64,000 nt of DNA, from contig NZ_LN929907.1 of NCBI RefSeq assembly GCF_001494595.1, positions 997,468 through 1,061,467 on the forward strand, given 5' to 3'. Position numbers and translations under genes: made by a program. The notes below the pieces were generated by a model that did not search any database, was not told the origin of the DNA, and worked only from the letters and a program-made list of their open reading frames with translations. Below, piece after piece: positions 8,563 through 17,316 of the stretch; the first letter of the stretch is position 1; every line of letters starts with the position of its first letter. This stretch comes from Mycobacterium sp. M26. GTDB taxonomy: Bacteria; Actinomycetota; Actinomycetes; Mycobacteriales; Mycobacteriaceae.

Positions 8563-9769
8563 CCAGGATCGCCGCGATCCCCGTGGTCAGCGGGACCGCC
8601 AACGCCAGCACGATGCCGCCCACCGCGGAGCGGGCGATCTCGATGGCCACGCTTTCACTGGTCAGCACATCGGCCAGCGACCGGTTAGCGACGCTGAACA
8701 GCAACAGCAGCGACAGCGAGCTGCCGGCATACGCCAGCACCAGGGTGTAGACGGTGGAAGCGATGTGATCGCTGCCAATGCGCATGGCGCGCAGGAAGAT
8801 CTGCCGCCGCGAACCGTGCCCCAGGTGGGCCAGCTCGAAGACAGCCGAGGCCTGGGTGATCGTCACATCGTTGAGCACACCCAGCGAGCCGATGATGAAC
8901 CCGGCCAGCAGCAGACCCTGGATCGACACGTGGCCCATCGAGGCGGCCACCACATTGTTCTGGTCCTCGGACAACCCGGTGAGATGCGCCATTTCGATTG
9001 CGCCCCAGGACAACAGCGCTGAGAGCAGCATCGCGGTCAAGGTTCCGAGCAGCGCCGCGCTGGTCCGCAGACTCACCCCGTGCGCCAGGTAGAGCACCGC
9101 GTACAGGATGGCCGACGAGGCCACCAGTGCCACCGGCACCGCCGGTGAGCCGTCCCGCAGGGCGGGGAGCAGGAAGATCACCAGGACCAGGAAGGCCACC
9201 ACGATCCCGACCAGTGCGCGCAATCCCCGCCAGCGGGCCACCGCGACGATCACGAGCGCGAACGCCGCGGCCAGTGCGATCAACGGCCAGGTGCGCTCGT
9301 AGTCGTAGAACCCGTAGCTGGTGGCGCCTTGCTGGTCGACCTGGCGAAAGATGCGAATATTGTCTCCGGCCAACAGGTTTGGCTGGCCCGGTCCCGGGGA
9401 GAACTCCAGCAGGGTGGTGGCGCCACGATTGGGTCCGGTGTCGATGGCGACGACGTTCTGGATGCACTGCCCGCTACCAGCCAGTCCGGGCGCCGGCGAG
9501 GCGGTGAGCACCTGGCCGGCCGATGGGCTTCCGCAGTCGGCGAGGCTGGTCGAGACCACGTGGCCGCCCTCGGTGGTGACGGCTCCGCCGGCGCTGTTCT
9601 GGAACGGCAGCGGGATGTCGACCTTGTGGTTGCTCGGCCACAGCAGGACCGCGCCGATGACCACCGCCAGGCCGATCACCGCCAGGATGATGGCCACGGT
9701 TCTGGCCGCCAGTGGGCTCAGCGGCGCGGGGCCGGTGTGTGAGTGCGAGTGCGAGTGCGTCACCCGCAC
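8513..9769 (-). CDS. YibE/F-family polytopic membrane protein
   Basis: A 418-residue membrane protein. A short His/Ser-rich N-terminus (HSHSHSH) precedes the first helix (about residues 22-48). An extracytoplasmic domain of about 110 residues with two Cys follows, then seven or so closely packed helices typical of YibE/F proteins, including [20 protein letters not shown]. The function of the family is unknown; the His-rich end could bind metal (inference). The start could be GTG 9769 or GTG 9763. Its 3' end overlaps rmlA by 50 bases. Confidence 0.8.
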   Translation of the reverse strand: MRVTHSHSHSHTGPAPLSPLAARTVAIILAVIGLAVVIGAVLLWPSNHKVDIPLPFQNSAGGAVTTEGGHVVSTSLADCGSPSAGQVLTASPAPGLAGSGQCIQNVVAIDTGPNRGATTLLEFSPGPGQPNLLAGDNIRIFRQVDQQGATSYGFYDYERTWPLIALAAAFALVIVAVARWRGLRALVGIVVAFLVLVIFLLPALRDGSPAVPVALVASSAILYAVLYLAHGVSLRTSAALLGTLTAMLLSALLSWGAIEMAHLTGLSEDQNNVVAASMGHVSIQGLLLAGFIIGSLGVLNDVTITQASAVFELAHLGHGSRRQIFLRAMRIGSDHIASTVYTLVLAYAGSSLSLLLLFSVANRSLADVLTSESVAIEIARSAVGGIVLALAVPLTTGIAAILATPAPAAPTGNRHSLT

Positions 9770-9794
9770 AGGGTAGATGCGTCTGCCTGGACTA

Positions 9795-11060
9795 TTACTG
9801 GCGGTAGCTGGCCAGGAAGTTGCCGAGCCGTTCGATTGCCTTGGACAGATCCCGCGCCCAGGGCAGCGTCACGATCCGCAGGTGGTCGGGCGCGGGCCAG
9901 TTGAACCCGGTGCCCTGGGTGACCAGGATCTTCTCCTGCAGCAGCAGATCCAGGACCAACTGCTCGTCGTCGTGGATGTCATGGACTTCCGGGTCGAGCC
10001 GGGGGAAGGCATACAGCGCGCCTTCGGGCTTCACGCAGGAGACACCGGGGATCTCGTTGAGTTTGGCCCAGGCCACGTCGCGCTGCTCGAGCAGCCGGCC
10101 ACCGGGTAGCACGAGGTCCTCGATGCTCTGGTGTCCGCCCAGGGCGACCTGGATGGCATGCTGCGCAGGCACATTCGGGCACAGCCGCATGTTGGCGAGC
10201 AGGCTGATGCCCTCGATGAAGCTGCTGGCGTGTTCCTTGGGGCCGGTGATGATCAGCCAGCCGGAGCGGTAGCCGGCCACCCGGTAGGCCTTGGACAGGC
10301 CGTTGAAGGTCAGCGTCAGCAGATCCGGTGCCAGTGAGGCCAGGCTGATGTGTTTGGCCTCGTCGTAGAGGATCTTGTCGTAGATCTCGTCGGCCAGCAG
10401 CAGCAGCTGGTGTTTGCGGGCCAGTTCGACCATCTGCTGCAGGACTTCGCGGCTGTATACCGCGCCGGTGGGGTTGTTCGGGTTGATGACCACCAGCGCC
10501 TTGGTGCGGTCGGTGATCTTGGACTCCAGGTCGGCGATATCGGGCATCCAGCCGTTGGTCTCGTCGCACAGGTAGTGCACGGGGGTGCCCCCGGCCAGCG
10601 CGGTCGAGGCCGTCCACAGCGGATAGTCCGGGGCCGGGATGAGCACCTGGTCGCCGTTGTCGAGCAGCGCCTGCAGCGTCATGGTGATGAGCTCGGAGAC
10701 GCCGTTGCCGAGGTAGACGTCGTCGATGTCGAACTTCGGGAAGCCTTCGACCAGCTCATAGCGGGTGAAAACGGCCCGGCGGGCACTGACGATGCCTTTG
10801 GAGTCCGAGTAGCCCTGGGCGTCGGGGAGCGCGGCGATGATGTCGCGCATGATGACGTCGGGCGCTTCGAACCCGAACGGGGCGGGGTTACCGATGTTGA
10901 GCTTGAGAATCCGATGACCCTCGTTCTCCAGCCGGTTCGCGTGCTCGTGGATCGGCCCGCGGATCTCGTAGAGAACGTCCTGCAGCTTGGTCGACTGCGT
11001 GAACGTGCGCTGCCGGGGGTGCTGGCTCGTGCAATGCCACGGCAGCTGATGAGTAGTCAC
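9795..11060 (-). CDS. alaA: alanine/glutamate-pyruvate aminotransferase (AlaA/AspC type)
   Basis: PLP-dependent aminotransferase of fold type I. GTG 11060 gives 421 residues, close to M. tuberculosis AspC (Rv0337c); the open frame extends a further 68 codons upstream without family-like sequence. Blocks shared with E. coli AlaA include LNIGNPAPFGFEAPD, PAPDYPLWTA, INPNNPTGAVYS, LADEIYDKILYD and the PLP-lysine region TFNGLSKAYRVAGYRSGW. The close AlaA match favours alanine synthesis from pyruvate and glutamate over the traditional aspartate label. It is divergent from the secreted-protein gene at 11248. Confidence 0.9.
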   Translation of the reverse strand: MTTHQLPWHCTSQHPRQRTFTQSTKLQDVLYEIRGPIHEHANRLENEGHRILKLNIGNPAPFGFEAPDVIMRDIIAALPDAQGYSDSKGIVSARRAVFTRYELVEGFPKFDIDDVYLGNGVSELITMTLQALLDNGDQVLIPAPDYPLWTASTALAGGTPVHYLCDETNGWMPDIADLESKITDRTKALVVINPNNPTGAVYSREVLQQMVELARKHQLLLLADEIYDKILYDEAKHISLASLAPDLLTLTFNGLSKAYRVAGYRSGWLIITGPKEHASSFIEGISLLANMRLCPNVPAQHAIQVALGGHQSIEDLVLPGGRLLEQRDVAWAKLNEIPGVSCVKPEGALYAFPRLDPEVHDIHDDEQLVLDLLLQEKILVTQGTGFNWPAPDHLRIVTLPWARDLSKAIERLGNFLASYRQ

Positions 11061-11247
11061 GTCAAGAATTGTCCCATCTCGGCGCAAACCGATTAACCGC
11101 CCGTCAGGGCGCAATTTTGCTGCGCTGACGTAACCGTTCGTCATCGGTTGCGCAGCATCCCGGACACAACCGGGCATTTGGCGGCTGCCTACCGAATTCC
11201 CTGCGAAAAGGCTGCTAATTTGCTGCATCGAGCATGGAGGCGCAGAG

Positions 11248-11685
11248 ATGAAACAACACAGCACCGTTGCATTGGCGGCGACCCTGGTCTCGGTGGCGGC
11301 CGCTGCCGTGATCCCGGTGGCGCTGAGCGCCCCGGCGAACGCCGATCCGGCACCGTTGAGTGGTACCTACGCCGTCGTCGGCGGCGCCGATGGCGCCCAG
11401 GTCAACGCGACCACCAACTGCGTCACCCTCACTGACGGCTGCACAGCCAATCTGGTCAGCACCGTCGGGTGGACCAGCGTCGCCACCTTGACCAATGGCC
11501 GCTGGAACTTCACCGTCACCAAGCCCGACGGCATCGTCTGCTCCGACGGCAGCTATGCGCCGGTCTCGATCGCCTACTCGATCGACGCCGCGACGCTGAC
11601 CGGCTTTCTGACCACGGACTCCAACGGCGAGTGCCCCGGCGGGCAGATCACCCAGGCCGCCTTCCAGATGCAGAAGATCGGCTAG
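11248..11685 (+). CDS. small secreted protein of unknown function
   Basis: A 145-residue protein with a clear Sec signal peptide: basic start MKQHS, hydrophobic core, cleavage near ALSAPANA-DPAP at about residue 32. The mature part is about 110 residues with four Cys that could form two disulfides, and is otherwise rich in Thr, Val and Gly, so a small beta-rich extracytoplasmic domain is likely. I do not recognise the family. ATG 11248 follows GGAGG a few bases upstream (about 11236). It is divergent from alaA and convergent with etfD across a perfect hairpin. Confidence 0.75.
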   Translation: MKQHSTVALAATLVSVAAAAVIPVALSAPANADPAPLSGTYAVVGGADGAQVNATTNCVTLTDGCTANLVSTVGWTSVATLTNGRWNFTVTKPDGIVCSDGSYAPVSIAYSIDAATLTGFLTTDSNGECPGGQITQAAFQMQKIG

Positions 11686-11700
11686 CACTTCCCACCCAAA

Positions 11701-11747
11701 CTGTCGTTGTCGACACGTCGCGCGAGTGGCGGTGTCGACAACGACAG
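11701..11747. terminator. 16-bp perfect stem-loop between convergent genes
   Basis: Arms 11701-11716 and 11732-11747 are perfect 16-bp complements (CTGTCGTTGTCGACAC and its reverse complement) around a 15-base loop. It lies in the 73-base gap between two convergent genes. There is no U-run on either side, so it may be a bidirectional hairpin terminator or an RNA-stabilising element. The GTCGAC core is also palindromic. Confidence 0.6.
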
Positions 11748-11758
11748 GATCGGTGGCG

Positions 11759-14667
11759 CTAGCGCTTCTTGCCGGGCGGGCGGGCGCCCCGTGCGATCCC
11801 CAGTCCCTTGACCTCGACGGCCGGTTCCGGCTCAGCCGCGGCTTCAGGAGCTGCCTCGGCAGCCGGAGCGGGCTCGGCGGCAGGAGCGGCCGGAGCTGCC
11901 TCGGCGGGAGCCGGCGCGGCAGGTGCTGCGGCCGGAGCTTTCTTGGCGCCGGGCCGGCGGGCGCCTGCGGCGATCCCGAGTCCCTTGACCTCGACGGCCG
12001 GAGCCTCGGCGGCAGGAGCCTCCGCCTTCGGTGCCTCGGCGGCCGGTGCCGCCTCGGCCGCCGGCGCTGCCGCTGCGGTGGCCTGAGCCGCCGGAGCCTT
12101 CTTCGCACCGGGACGCTTCGCGCCGCCCGCGATGCCGAGTCCCTTGACGGGCACTGCGGCGGGCGCCTCAGCGGCCGGAGCAGCCTCAGCAGCCGGGGCC
12201 GCTGCGCCGTTGGACGGAGCCGCAGCCTTCTTGGCACCCGGGCGCTTGGCGCCGCCCGCGATGCCCAGGCCCTTGACCGGCGCGGCCGCGGGAGCTTCTG
12301 CGGCCGGTGCCGCCGGAGCAGCCGGTGCCGCAGCCGCGGCGGGCTCGGCCGGAGCCGGGGTGGGCTCGGCGGGGCCTTGACCGGAGCGGCCGCAGCGGCC
12401 GCCTTGGCCGCGGCACCCTTCTCCGGCAGCGTGACACCGCTCAGGTCCAGCGTGCCGAGCAGCAGCTGGGCCACGTCGAGCACCTCGACCTCGTCGGCCT
12501 TCTCGCGGTCACCGACGCCGTCGGTGATCATCACGCGGCAGAACGGGCAGCCGGTGGCGATCTTCGACGGGTCCAGCGCCAGCGCCTCGTCGACGCGTTC
12601 GTGGTTGACGCGCTTGCCGATGTGCTCTTCCATCCACATCCGGGCGCCACCCGCGCCGCAGCACAGGCCGCGGTCGGCGTGCCGCGGCATCTCGGTGAGC
12701 TGCGCGCCGGAGGCACCGATGAGCTCACGCGGTGCGTCGTAGACCTTGTTGTGGCGGCCCAGGTAGCACGGGTCGTGGTAGGTGATGTTGGACCCGCCCT
12801 CGACCGGCTTGACCGGCACCAGCTTCTTGTCGCGGATCAGGCGGTTCAGCAGCTGGGTGTGGTGCACCACGGTGTAGGTGCCGCCGACCTGCGGGTATTC
12901 GCGGCCCAGCGTGTTGAAGCAGTGCGGGCAGGTGACGACGATCTTGCGGTCCACCCGCTCGACACCCTCGAACAGGTCGTTGAGGGTCTCGACGTTCTGC
13001 GCGGCCAGCTGCTGGAACAGGAACTCGTTGCCCGAACGGCGGGCCGAGTCGCCGTTGCAGGTCTCACCGTCGCCGAGCACCAGGAACTTGACCCCGGCCG
13101 CCGACAGCAGCTCGGCGACCGCCTTGGTGGTCTTCTTGGCGCGGTCCTCGTAGGCGCCGGCGCAGCCGACCCAGAACAGGTACTCGAAGCCGGCGAACGA
13201 CTCGACGTCCTTGCCGTACACCGGCACGTCGAAATCGACCTCGTCGATCCAGGTGAGGCGCTCCTTGGCGTTCTGGCCCCACGGGTTGCCCTTGCTCTCC
13301 AGGTTCTTGTAGAGCACGCCGAGCTCACCGGGGAACTCGGACTCCATCATCACCTGGTAGCGGCGCATATCGACGATGTGATCGATGTGCTCGATGTCCA
13401 CCGGGCACTGCTCGACGCAGGCGCCGCAGGTGGTGCAGGACCACAGCACGTCGGGGTCGATCACGCCGAGTTGCTCGGCGGTGCCGACCAGCGGGCGGGT
13501 GGCCTGTGCCGGACCGGAGCCCATGACGCGCTCGAAGCCGGACTCCGGCACGTGGTCGTGGGCGTCGTGCTTGGTCTCGACGAAACCGCCCTCGGCTGAG
13601 GCGAACTGCTCGGCCTCGTTCTCGCCGTTCGGAATCGGCTTGCCGCCGATGATGTAGGGCGCCTTGGCGAACAGGTGGTCGCGCAGGTTCATGATGACGA
13701 GCTTGGGAGACAACGGCTTTCCGGTGTTCCACGCCGGGCACTGCGACTGGCAGCGGCCGCACTCGGTACAGGTGGTGAAGTCGAGGTAACCCTTCCAGGT
13801 GAAGTCCTCGATCTTGCCGCGGCCGAGCACGGCGTCCTCGGCGGGATCCTCGAAGTTGACCGGCTCACCCTGGTACTCGACGGGCAGCAGCGGACCCAGC
13901 GCGTTGGGCAGCCGCTTGTAGGTGACGTTGATCGGGGCCAGGCCGATGTGCAGGTGCTTGGAGTGCAGCACGATCAGCAGGAAGGCCAGCATGACGCCGA
14001 TGTGGCCGAGCAGCGCGATGGTCTCGATCCACTCGTTGGCCGTGTGGCCCAGCGGGGCCAGCAGCTTGGCCAGGCCGTGCGAGAAGAAGGCGCCCCAGCC
14101 GTAGGGGAAGGCGTCGCCCAGCACGTTGACCGAGGCGGCGCGGAAGATCGCGTAGGTCAGGATGACCAGGAAGATCATCAGCAGGATCAGCCAGGCACCG
14201 CCGGTGTGCGAGCCGTAGAACCGCGACGAGCGGCCGAGTTCCTTCGGCTCGGAGCGCAGCCGGATGATCGTGAACGTGATGATGCCGAGCAGCACGGCGA
14301 CCGCGAAGAAGTCCTGCAGGAAGCCCAGAGCGTCCCACCGGCCGACGATCGGGATGTGGAACTCGGGGTTGAAGAGCACGCCGTAGGCCTCGAGGTACAC
14401 CGTGGCCAGAATGAAGAAGCCCCACATCGTGAAGAAGTGAGCGAGGCCGGGGATGGACCACTTGAGCAGCTTCTTTTGACCGAAGACCTCGGTGAACTGG
14501 GCTTTGATCCGGTCCGGGATGTCGTCTTTGCGGCCGGCCGCGTCACCGACGGGCTGACCCGACCGGATCAGCTTGGTCAGGAACTGCACACGGCGTGCGG
14601 CAAAGACCAGCACAATGGCGGTCGCCAGCAGGCCAATTACCAGCCGGCCCCAGTCGAGAGCGGTCAC
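11759..14667 (-). pseudogene. etfD: membrane Fe-S ETF dehydrogenase EtfD (Rv0338c type) with one-base frameshift before its C-terminal repeat tail
   Basis: GTG 14667 follows AGGGAGG. About six N-terminal helices (NarI-like, haem-binding type) lead to two [4Fe-4S] motifs, CTECGRCQSQCP and CTTCGACVEQCP. Two Cys-rich CCG-type regions follow (VTCPHCFNTLGREYP, RGLCCGAGGARMW, ATGCPFCRVMITDG). In mycobacteria this protein takes electrons from ETF during fatty-acid oxidation and passes them to menaquinone. As written, the frame breaks after ...AAAAAAPVKA: the G4 run at 12371-12374 (C4 on the coding strand) appears to lack one base, and the original frame becomes Arg/Pro-rich nonsense to 11215. Adding one base restores an Ala/Pro/Glu-rich tail with four KGLGIAxGAxRPGAKK repeats and a stop at 11759, 969 residues in all. 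The catalytic part is intact either way. Confidence 0.88.
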
Positions 14668-14684
14668 GGACTGCCTCCCTAGTG

Positions 14685-14706
14685 TAAGTTACTCGTTAGT
14701 AACTTA
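14685..14706. promoter_or_regulatory. palindromic operator 1 upstream of etfD
   Basis: A perfect inverted repeat with 9-bp arms, TAAGTTACT-N4-AGTAACTTA. Size and symmetry fit a TetR-family dimer site. It lies about 18 bases upstream of the etfD GTG, just before the Shine-Dalgarno, which suits repression. Confidence 0.75.
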
Positions 14707-14709
14707 GCG

Positions 14710-14731
14710 CAAGTTACCGGTCGGTAACTTG
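14710..14731. promoter_or_regulatory. palindromic operator 2 upstream of etfD
   Basis: A second perfect inverted repeat, CAAGTTACC-N4-GGTAACTTG, shares the AAGTTAC/GTAACTT core with operator 1. The two centres are 25 bp apart. Two copies of the same 22-bp design in a row strongly suggest cooperative binding of one regulator; which one is not known from the sequence. Confidence 0.75.
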
Positions 14732-14813
14732 GCTCCATTCCAGCTCATAGTTGCATCTTCGCGATCGGCGCCGCCACAAAGGCTGCCCTAACTTCCCCAG
14801 ATCGTGTCTGGGG

Positions 14814-17309
14814 TCACGCCTCGGGAGTCAGGATTGCCCGCAGCATCGACAACATCTCCGAACGGGATTCGGCGCCCAGCCGCCTGCGGATGCGTGCGAC
14901 GTGATGTTCGACGGTTTTGGCGGAGATGAACAGCTGGGCCCCGATGTCCCGATAGGGCATGCCCATCAGAAGAAGTTCGGCGACTTCGCGCTCGCGGTCC
15001 GACAGCGGCGACGACGCCGGCCGTACCGCGCCGACGCCGGGCCCCGGTTCGGGGGTCGCGGAGTCCTCGGCGCCGTCGCCCGCCGCGACCTTGAGATCGC
15101 GGGCCACCTGCAGCATCAGGCCTGAGACCTTGGGATCGGTGGCTTGCAGAGCAGCCTGCCCGGCCAGCCGGGTGGCATCGGAGGTGAGTCCGAACTGGGC
15201 CAGGCTGTGCGCCGCGGCATTCACCTCGTCGGCGTCGACCTGATTGGCGAGCACCCGTAGCCAGGTCCGGCCCGCCCCGGCCAGCGCCTTGGCGAACGGG
15301 TTGTGGGCGGCGGCCCCGGCCAGTGCCTGCCCGTGCGGAGTGACCGCCGCCGGGTCGCTGGCCAGGATGCCCGCATGCACACCGGCCCAGTGCAGTGGCA
15401 CCGACCAGGTGGACGGGTTGCCGAGTGCGGACAGGATCGCGAACGCCTGGTCGAGGGACGGCGTGAGCCGGTCCTGCTGACGCATCCGCGCCGAGGCCAC
15501 CCACAGCTCACCCAGTGGCAGCAGGGAGAAGAGGTCCACCGAATACTCGGCGAGCACCTCCATGGCCGCATACCAATGCTTCTGGACTCCGCCGGTGTCA
15601 CCGCCGCGCCGCGCGATCGCGGTCCGCAGGGCTGCCGCCCACAGCGCATCGCGGCGGTGCAGAGCCGAGTCGTCGATGCCGGCCAGTTCGCTGGAGGCGC
15701 CGGCGAGGTGGCCGTCCTGCATCTTGGTCCAGGCCAGCAACAGCCGATGCCGGTGCCCGTACAGCGGGTCCGGGCTATCGCGGCCGGCGCGTACCGCCCG
15801 GCTGATCACACTGCGCGCCCGCACCGGATCCCCGGCGTGCAGGGCGGCGAGGGTGACCAGGGCAGCCGGGCTGTCGGGCAGCACCTGCCCCGCGGAGTAC
15901 TCGGCGGCCATCGCCTGGCCGAGCTTGGCGGCCGCCGCAGAGTAGGGCGCCGACAGGGTGGTGAGCAGACCATCTGCCAGGGTGCGGGCACCGCGCGATG
16001 CGGCGGTCGGCGGACCGGCCACCTCGGCGGCCAGCGCCGCGTTGGCCCCCTGCGCGTCGCCGACCGAGGTCAGCACGATCGCCGCGGCGGCGCTGACCAC
16101 CGCGTCAGGGTAGGGGCCCAGCCAGGTGAACAGCTCAGCCGCCTGAGCGCTGTTGCCGCTGTGCGCCGCCATGCTCGCCGCGACGCGCACCGCGGCGGCC
16201 CGCTCCCGGGGGTCCGGTGAGCTGAGCAGGTCGTCGGTCTCGCCGCCGGCAGCCGCGACGTCGCCGGATCGGGCCAGTGCGTCGGCGAGCTCGGCACGCA
16301 ACTCGACGGCGCCCGCGTCGACCGCCGCCCGGTACAGCCGCGCGGCCGATCCCGGATCGCTGCGCCCGGCCGCGGCCTGCCGACGGAGTACTTCGGCCAG
16401 CTGCTGATCCTGGACACCGTGTTCGGCCAGCCGCAGCGCCAACGCCGGGGACAGGGTGGACATCTCGATTTGGGTGCGCAGCAGGGCGGTTTCGAGCTCG
16501 CGATGCCGGGCGTTGCCCACCACCTGGGACACCGCGCGGTGCACCGAGCGCAGGAAGTGCGGACTGTGCGACGGCTCCACCAGGCCGGTGGCGCGGGCGC
16601 GGTCCACCAGCACCTGTGCTCGCTCGGCGGGAAGTTCCAATGCCGCAGCAAGGTCGGTGGCGCCGAGGTCATAGCTCAGTGAGCACACCAGCAAGGCGTC
16701 CAGTTCCGGTTCGCCCAGCCGTCGCAGGCGCTCGATCAGCGCGAAAAACGCCGTCTGCGCAGTCGAATTCGGCGAGGGAGGTCGCACCGAGTCGGCGACC
16801 GCCGCCACCAGGAACGGGATCCCTGCGGTGGCGACCATGATGTTGGTCACCAGGTCGGTGCGCGGCGGATGCCCGGACGGGTCGGCCAGCAGTCGCGAAA
16901 CCTCAGCCGCGCCAAGCGGTCCCAGCGCGACACGGGGACGTTCGCGCTCGATGGCCGTCGTCAGCGCGCGCAGCGCATCGTCACTCTCGCGGGGCTCGGA
17001 GGCGATGATCACCGTCGAGTCCGGATCGCCGGTCAGGTCGGTGAGCCGGCCGAGTTCCTCGGCGCTGAGCAGGTGTGCGTCATCGATCACCACGACCGCA
17101 TGGCGGTTCTCGGCGGCCGGGAGCCGGGTGCTGACGGGCAGACCGCCGTCGCGCAGCACCTCTCGGACCGCCGCCAGCACCGTGCTCTTGCCGGCACCGA
17201 CTCCGCCGGTCACCAGTACTTTGGCCGGACCGGTCGGGGCCGCCGCCAGTGCCTCCACCATCGCCTTCGCGGCTGGTGGAAGGCTTTGCGGCGCAACCGG
17301 TTCGGCCAC
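14814..17309 (-). CDS. iniR: IniR, STAND-type ATPase transcription regulator with LuxR helix-turn-helix
   Basis: An 831-residue protein of the MalT/LAL layout. An N-terminal ATPase has Walker A VTGGVGAGKST (about residues 33-43) and Walker B VVVIDDAHLL (about 71-80). A long helical repeat region rich in Ala/Leu follows, then a C-terminal LuxR-type helix-turn-helix (SPLSDREREVAELLLMG ... SAKTVEHHVARIRRRLG). By length, domains and position next to iniB it is the Rv0339c orthologue, known as IniR, which activates iniBAC under cell-envelope stress. It is followed on the same strand by etfD 147 bases away and preceded by the Hsp70-like gene, whose stop is 8 bases upstream, so those two may be co-transcribed. 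Confidence 0.9.
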   Translation of the reverse strand: MAEPVAPQSLPPAAKAMVEALAAAPTGPAKVLVTGGVGAGKSTVLAAVREVLRDGGLPVSTRLPAAENRHAVVVIDDAHLLSAEELGRLTDLTGDPDSTVIIASEPRESDDALRALTTAIERERPRVALGPLGAAEVSRLLADPSGHPPRTDLVTNIMVATAGIPFLVAAVADSVRPPSPNSTAQTAFFALIERLRRLGEPELDALLVCSLSYDLGATDLAAALELPAERAQVLVDRARATGLVEPSHSPHFLRSVHRAVSQVVGNARHRELETALLRTQIEMSTLSPALALRLAEHGVQDQQLAEVLRRQAAAGRSDPGSAARLYRAAVDAGAVELRAELADALARSGDVAAAGGETDDLLSSPDPRERAAAVRVAASMAAHSGNSAQAAELFTWLGPYPDAVVSAAAAIVLTSVGDAQGANAALAAEVAGPPTAASRGARTLADGLLTTLSAPYSAAAAKLGQAMAAEYSAGQVLPDSPAALVTLAALHAGDPVRARSVISRAVRAGRDSPDPLYGHRHRLLLAWTKMQDGHLAGASSELAGIDDSALHRRDALWAAALRTAIARRGGDTGGVQKHWYAAMEVLAEYSVDLFSLLPLGELWVASARMRQQDRLTPSLDQAFAILSALGNPSTWSVPLHWAGVHAGILASDPAAVTPHGQALAGAAAHNPFAKALAGAGRTWLRVLANQVDADEVNAAAHSLAQFGLTSDATRLAGQAALQATDPKVSGLMLQVARDLKVAAGDGAEDSATPEPGPGVGAVRPASSPLSDREREVAELLLMGMPYRDIGAQLFISAKTVEHHVARIRRRLGAESRSEMLSMLRAILTPEA

Positions 17310-17316
17310 GTCCCGG

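Noticed and set aside
11215..12370. In-frame continuation of etfD to 1150 residues
   Set aside because: Arg/Pro/Leu-rich nonsense; the shifted frame gives a repeat tail and a normal stop at 11759.
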